From Actinomadura opuntiae (lineage in GTDB: Bacteria > Actinomycetota > Actinomycetes > Streptosporangiales > Streptosporangiaceae): 64,000 bases of DNA. Within the stretch, counting starts at the first letter, position 1. The number at the start of each line of letters is the position of its first letter. The stretch covers positions 1 through 64,000 of the forward strand of contig NZ_JASNWF010000017.1 of the NCBI RefSeq assembly GCF_030283205.1, in the 5' to 3' direction. Positions 61,587-64,000 of the stretch are shown in pieces. The translations under genes were made by a program, and so were the position numbers. Below the pieces are notes generated by a model. It did not search any database and was not told where the DNA came from. It saw nothing but the letters and a program-made list of their open reading frames with translations.

Positions 61587-61737
61587 GTCAGATCAGTCCA
61601 TTCCGTTTCCGTGGGCCCCGGGATCGTCCGCCGGCCCGTTGGTCGCAGACCGGTATGCCCGTTCTGCCGGAATGAAACAAAATCCTGGTCAAGTCCGGTA
61701 CGGCCGCGTCACAACCGTCCGGAGGCGCCGCGCGGCG

Positions 61738-61971
61738 TCACGCGTACTGGGTGCCGAACCCCACGCCGCGCCGCTCGTCCTCGGCGATCTCCAGGTAGCC
61801 GACCCGGTCGGCCGGGACGACCACCCGGCCCGAGCGCCGGTCCTTGAGCACGAAGACCCCGCGCGGCTCGGCCAGCGCGTCCGCCAGTGCCTGCTGCACC
61901 TCGTCGCCGGACTGGTCGGTCTCCACCACGATCTCCTTCGGCACGTTCTGCACGCCGATGCGAACCTGCAC
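61738..61971 (-). CDS. DUF3107-family protein
   Basis: 77 residues from GTG 61971 with AGGGGAG upstream. VRIGVQNVPKEIVVETDQSGDEVQQALADALAEPRGVFVLKDRRSGRVVVPADRVGYLEIAEDERRGVGFG is the whole DUF3107 domain, an actinobacteria-specific small protein (TB9.4/Rv3208A in M. tuberculosis). It lies next to the TetR gene as there. Function unknown. Confidence 0.92.
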   Translation of the reverse strand: MQVRIGVQNVPKEIVVETDQSGDEVQQALADALAEPRGVFVLKDRRSGRVVVPADRVGYLEIAEDERRGVGFGTQYA

Positions 61972-62166
61972 GCGCTGCTCCCCTCGTCGTCCGTCCCGCC
62001 CACGCGCGGAGCGTCCCCCACGATGGTCGCACGATCACCAACGCGCCACACCGCCCACCGCCCCCGACCACACCGCCCACACACCGGTCCCAGCGCTGGC
62101 GACAACCCCAGCCACCGCACTGGTCACCAGCCCACACCGGCCACCGGCTCAGCCCCGCACCGAGCG

Positions 62167-62325
62167 GAACCGTCGCGATCGCGAGCGAAGCCAAGTTCGA
62201 GCTTGCGAGAACTTGATCGCGCAGCGAGGCCCCAGGGCCGAGTCGGAGCGATGCAGCGATCGCACGCAGGGCCCGCCGAAGGGAGGGCGCTCTAGCGCCC
62301 AACCGCCAAGGGCCCTGCAATCAAA
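62167..62325. repeat. Structured dispersed repeat, copy B
   Basis: 159 bp, same orientation as copy A, about 3.2 kb apart. Differences: one C fewer in the GGCCCC run, one A/G, and paired changes in the stems. Outer stem GCAGGGCCC (62266-62274) / GGGCCCTGC (62310-62318); inner GGGCGCT (62285-62291) / AGCGCCC (62294-62300). Its right end contains the TetR stop codon, so on the minus strand it is the 3' untranslated part of that gene. Confidence 0.85.
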
Positions 62326-62941
62326 GCGCGGGGAAGCCGGAGATGCCGCGCCAGGCGAGGCGGGCGATGATCTTCTCGGCGGTGTCCTTGGGGATGGCGC
62401 GGTGCTGGGAGAGCCAGTAGCGGGCGCTGACCTCGGCCATGCCGACCAGGCCCATGCCGAGCAGGTGGGCCTCGTCGCTGGCGGCGCCGGTGTCCTCTGC
62501 GATCACCTGGGCGATCATCTCGGCGCACTGCTGGTTGGCGCGGTCGACGCGGGCCCGGACGGGCGCCACGTTGCGCAGGTCGGACTCGAACACCAGCCGG
62601 TAGGCCTCGCCGTCGCCGGCCACGAAGTCGTAGAACGCCCGCATGCTGGCCTGCACGCGCAGCTTGTTGTCGGTGGTGGACCCGAGCGCGTCGCGGACGG
62701 TCTTCACCAGCGCCTCGGCGTGCTCGTCCAGCAGGGCCAGGTACAGCTCCAGCTTGCCCGGGAAGTGCTGGTAGAGCACGGGTTTGCTGACTCCCGCACG
62801 CTCGGCGATCTCGTCCATCGCCGCCGCGTGGTACCCCTGCGCGACGAACACCTCCTGGGCCGCGCCGAGCAGTTGCCTGCGGCGCGCCAGCCGCGGCAGT
62901 CGCGTGCCACGGGGGCGGGCGTCCGGGGTAGCCGTCACCAC
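62321..62941 (-). CDS. TetR-family regulator (Rv3208-like)
   Basis: 206 residues from GTG 62941, GGAGAG upstream. HTH: RRQLLGAAQEVFVAQGYHAAAMDEIAERAGVSKPVLYQHFPGKLELYLALLDEH. C-terminal core: MRAFYDFVAGDGEAYRLVFESDLRNVAPVRARVDRANQQCAEMIAQVIAEDTG. Position beside DUF3107 and the RhlE helicase is the same as Rv3208 in mycobacteria. The gene is conserved and monocistronic; target unknown. Confidence 0.92.
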   Translation of the reverse strand: MVTATPDARPRGTRLPRLARRRQLLGAAQEVFVAQGYHAAAMDEIAERAGVSKPVLYQHFPGKLELYLALLDEHAEALVKTVRDALGSTTDNKLRVQASMRAFYDFVAGDGEAYRLVFESDLRNVAPVRARVDRANQQCAEMIAQVIAEDTGAASDEAHLLGMGLVGMAEVSARYWLSQHRAIPKDTAEKIIARLAWRGISGFPAL

Positions 62942-63130
62942 ACTCTCCGATCACCAGATCAGTGCGACGGTGGAGGGTGTCCGTCGCAGGGGAACAATCC
63001 CATCATCCTACGCGCCGGTAACCTCGTGGGTCACTAACAAAGTCCCCCGACGTTCCTCGCACGCGCAGGTCAGTGTATTTCCGGCGGCGGCCCGCCGCAG
63101 CCGGACGGGCGGGCCGCCGTCCCCGGACGG

Positions 63131-63358
63131 CTACCGGTAGTCGTCCTCGTCGAGCGGGATCTCGCGGTGCTGCTCGGCGGCGTCGGCCTCGTTGACGTCC
63201 ATCGGCACCTGGCCCGGCCACTCGGCCGCCGCGTCGCCGTCCTCGTCCAGCCCGGCCAGCTGCTCGGCGCGGTCGGCCTCGTTGGCGTCGCCGGTCCCGG
63301 CGGCGTCGCTCGCGTCGTCCTCCGGCGGTTCGCGCCGCAGGTCGTCGGTCTCGCTCAT
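63131..63358 (-). CDS. Small acidic protein with duplicated NEADxAEQ motif
   Basis: 75 residues, more than a quarter Asp/Glu. NEADRAEQLAGLDEDG and NEADAAEQHREIPLDEDDY are two copies of one unit, so the protein looks like an internal duplication. No signal or membrane segment. Similar short acidic proteins are common in actinomycetes, function unknown. 37 bp after the stop of this gene lies the start side of the oxidoreductase gene's downstream end; same strand. Confidence 0.7.
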   Translation of the reverse strand: MSETDDLRREPPEDDASDAAGTGDANEADRAEQLAGLDEDGDAAAEWPGQVPMDVNEADAAEQHREIPLDEDDYR

Positions 63359-63395
63359 CAGGCGTCCTCCTCGCTAGAGCCCTTCGGAAGGTCCG

Positions 63396-64000
63396 TCACA
63401 GGCGCCCGGCCAGTTCCCGCAGCGGCGCCTCGACGGACTCGCCGTAGGTCGGGAACGCGTGCACGACGTCGGTGAGCACGCTCAGCGGCGTCTCCGCGCG
63501 GATGGCCAGCGCGATCTCGCTCATCCACTCCTCGGCGTAGAGTCCGGCCGCGGCGGCGCCGATCAGCAGTCCGCGGGAGCGGTCGGCGTACAGCTCGACC
63601 CGCCCGCGCTCGTCGGCCTCCACCGCCGCCCGCGCCGTCGCGGCGAGGTCGTACCCGGCGGTCAGCAGGTCTATTCCGAGTTCCTCGGCCTGCTTCGGGG
63701 AGATCCCGACCGAGTAGACGGTGGGCGTGGTGTAGACGACGCGCGGGATCGCGCGGTAGTCGGCCGCGCGGTGCTCGCCCAGCAGGTTCGCCAGCACCAG
63801 CCGGGCCTGGTAGCGGGCGGCGTGCGCGGTGCGGGCGACGCCGGTGACGTCGCCGGCCGCCCACACGTCGCCGGCCGAGCAGGGCACCCGGCACGTCTCG
63901 TCCACCGGTACGCCGTGGCCGGGGGACGTGGCGACGCCGAGCGTCTCCAGTCCGAGGCCCTCCACCCGGGGGCGGCGCCCGGCGGCGACCAGGATCCGGT
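63396..64000 (-). CDS. NAD(P)/FAD disulfide oxidoreductase, 3' part (cut by window edge)
   Basis: The last ~201 residues are present. RILVAAGRRPRVEGLGLETLGV, AAGDVTGVARTAHAARYQARLVLANLLG (second FAD motif) and the dimerisation domain RVVYTTPTVYSVGISPKQAEELG through EMSEIALAIRAETPLSVLTDVVHAFPTYGE belong to the pyridine nucleotide-disulfide reductase family. The position of the catalytic His-x4-Glu reads HAFPTYGE, as in Lpd and mercuric reductase-like proteins. The N-terminal FAD and disulfide part is outside the window. Confidence 0.9.
   Translation of the reverse strand, partial: RILVAAGRRPRVEGLGLETLGVATSPGHGVPVDETCRVPCSAGDVWAAGDVTGVARTAHAARYQARLVLANLLGEHRAADYRAIPRVVYTTPTVYSVGISPKQAEELGIDLLTAGYDLAATARAAVEADERGRVELYADRSRGLLIGAAAAGLYAEEWMSEIALAIRAETPLSVLTDVVHAFPTYGESVEAPLRELAGRL

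Overview
The window reads as chromosomal DNA of a high-GC, multicellular actinomycete. Evidence: strong G/C third-position bias, frequent GTG starts, ATGA/GTGA stop-start overlaps, an Mce lipid-import operon, a geosmin synthase, family 2B encapsulins, WS/DGAT acyltransferase, DUF3107/TetR/RhlE synteny as in mycobacteria, and many TANNNT boxes 6-8 nt in front of start codons (leaderless genes). An Actinomadura/Thermomonosporaceae-type genome is my inference; no rRNA is present to prove it. No tRNA, rRNA or CRISPR array was seen, and the only mobile-element trace is a transposase tail at the left edge.

Layout. 1-3.8 kb: IS5-type transposase end, a Pro-Thr stalk membrane protein, a TetR, a lytic-transglycosylase-like protein and a MarR. 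4.0-13.4 kb: a complete, tightly coupled yrbEAB-mceABCDEF operon plus an Mce-associated protein, closed by a strong hairpin. 13.5-31.8 kb: mostly single genes: MarR, an S4 ribosomal protein and a DUF2470 protein diverging from tandem iron boxes, a PLP sulfur-amino-acid enzyme, AAA ATPase, PlsC-type acyltransferase, uracil-DNA glycosylase, WS/DGAT, MFS transporter, dimethylargininase, a TetR/rhodanese divergon sharing palindromic operators, dihydrolipoamide dehydrogenase and a ProP-type symporter. 32.2-38.5 kb: the most interesting operon: family 2B encapsulin shell gene, two-domain geosmin synthase, a second 2B encapsulin gene and a short-chain prenyl diphosphate synthase, suggesting a two-component protein compartment for geosmin (FPP supply and cyclisation). 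38.5-47.2 kb: receptor Ser/Thr kinase, DUF6069 protein, NarL-type two-component pair, two ECF sigma loci, a small Cys-rich protein, aldo/keto reductase and a PPOX-fold protein. 47.3-49.3 kb: pyrF and a secreted beta-helix protein. 49.3-57.2 kb: a long AT-richer leader region, then a three-gene enediyne-type PKS / thioesterase / methyltransferase operon without the rest of an enediyne cassette. 57.3-64 kb: hydrolase, GDPD, RhlE-type helicase with a probable CTG start, GlsB-type membrane protein, DUF3107, TetR, an acidic protein and the 3' part of a flavin disulfide reductase.

Two copies of a ~160-bp structured repeat (58995-59155 and 62167-62325) differ by paired substitutions that keep the stems, which is direct covariation evidence for a conserved RNA or DNA secondary structure. 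Gene starts were chosen from ribosome binding sites, -10 boxes and family length; alternatives are noted.
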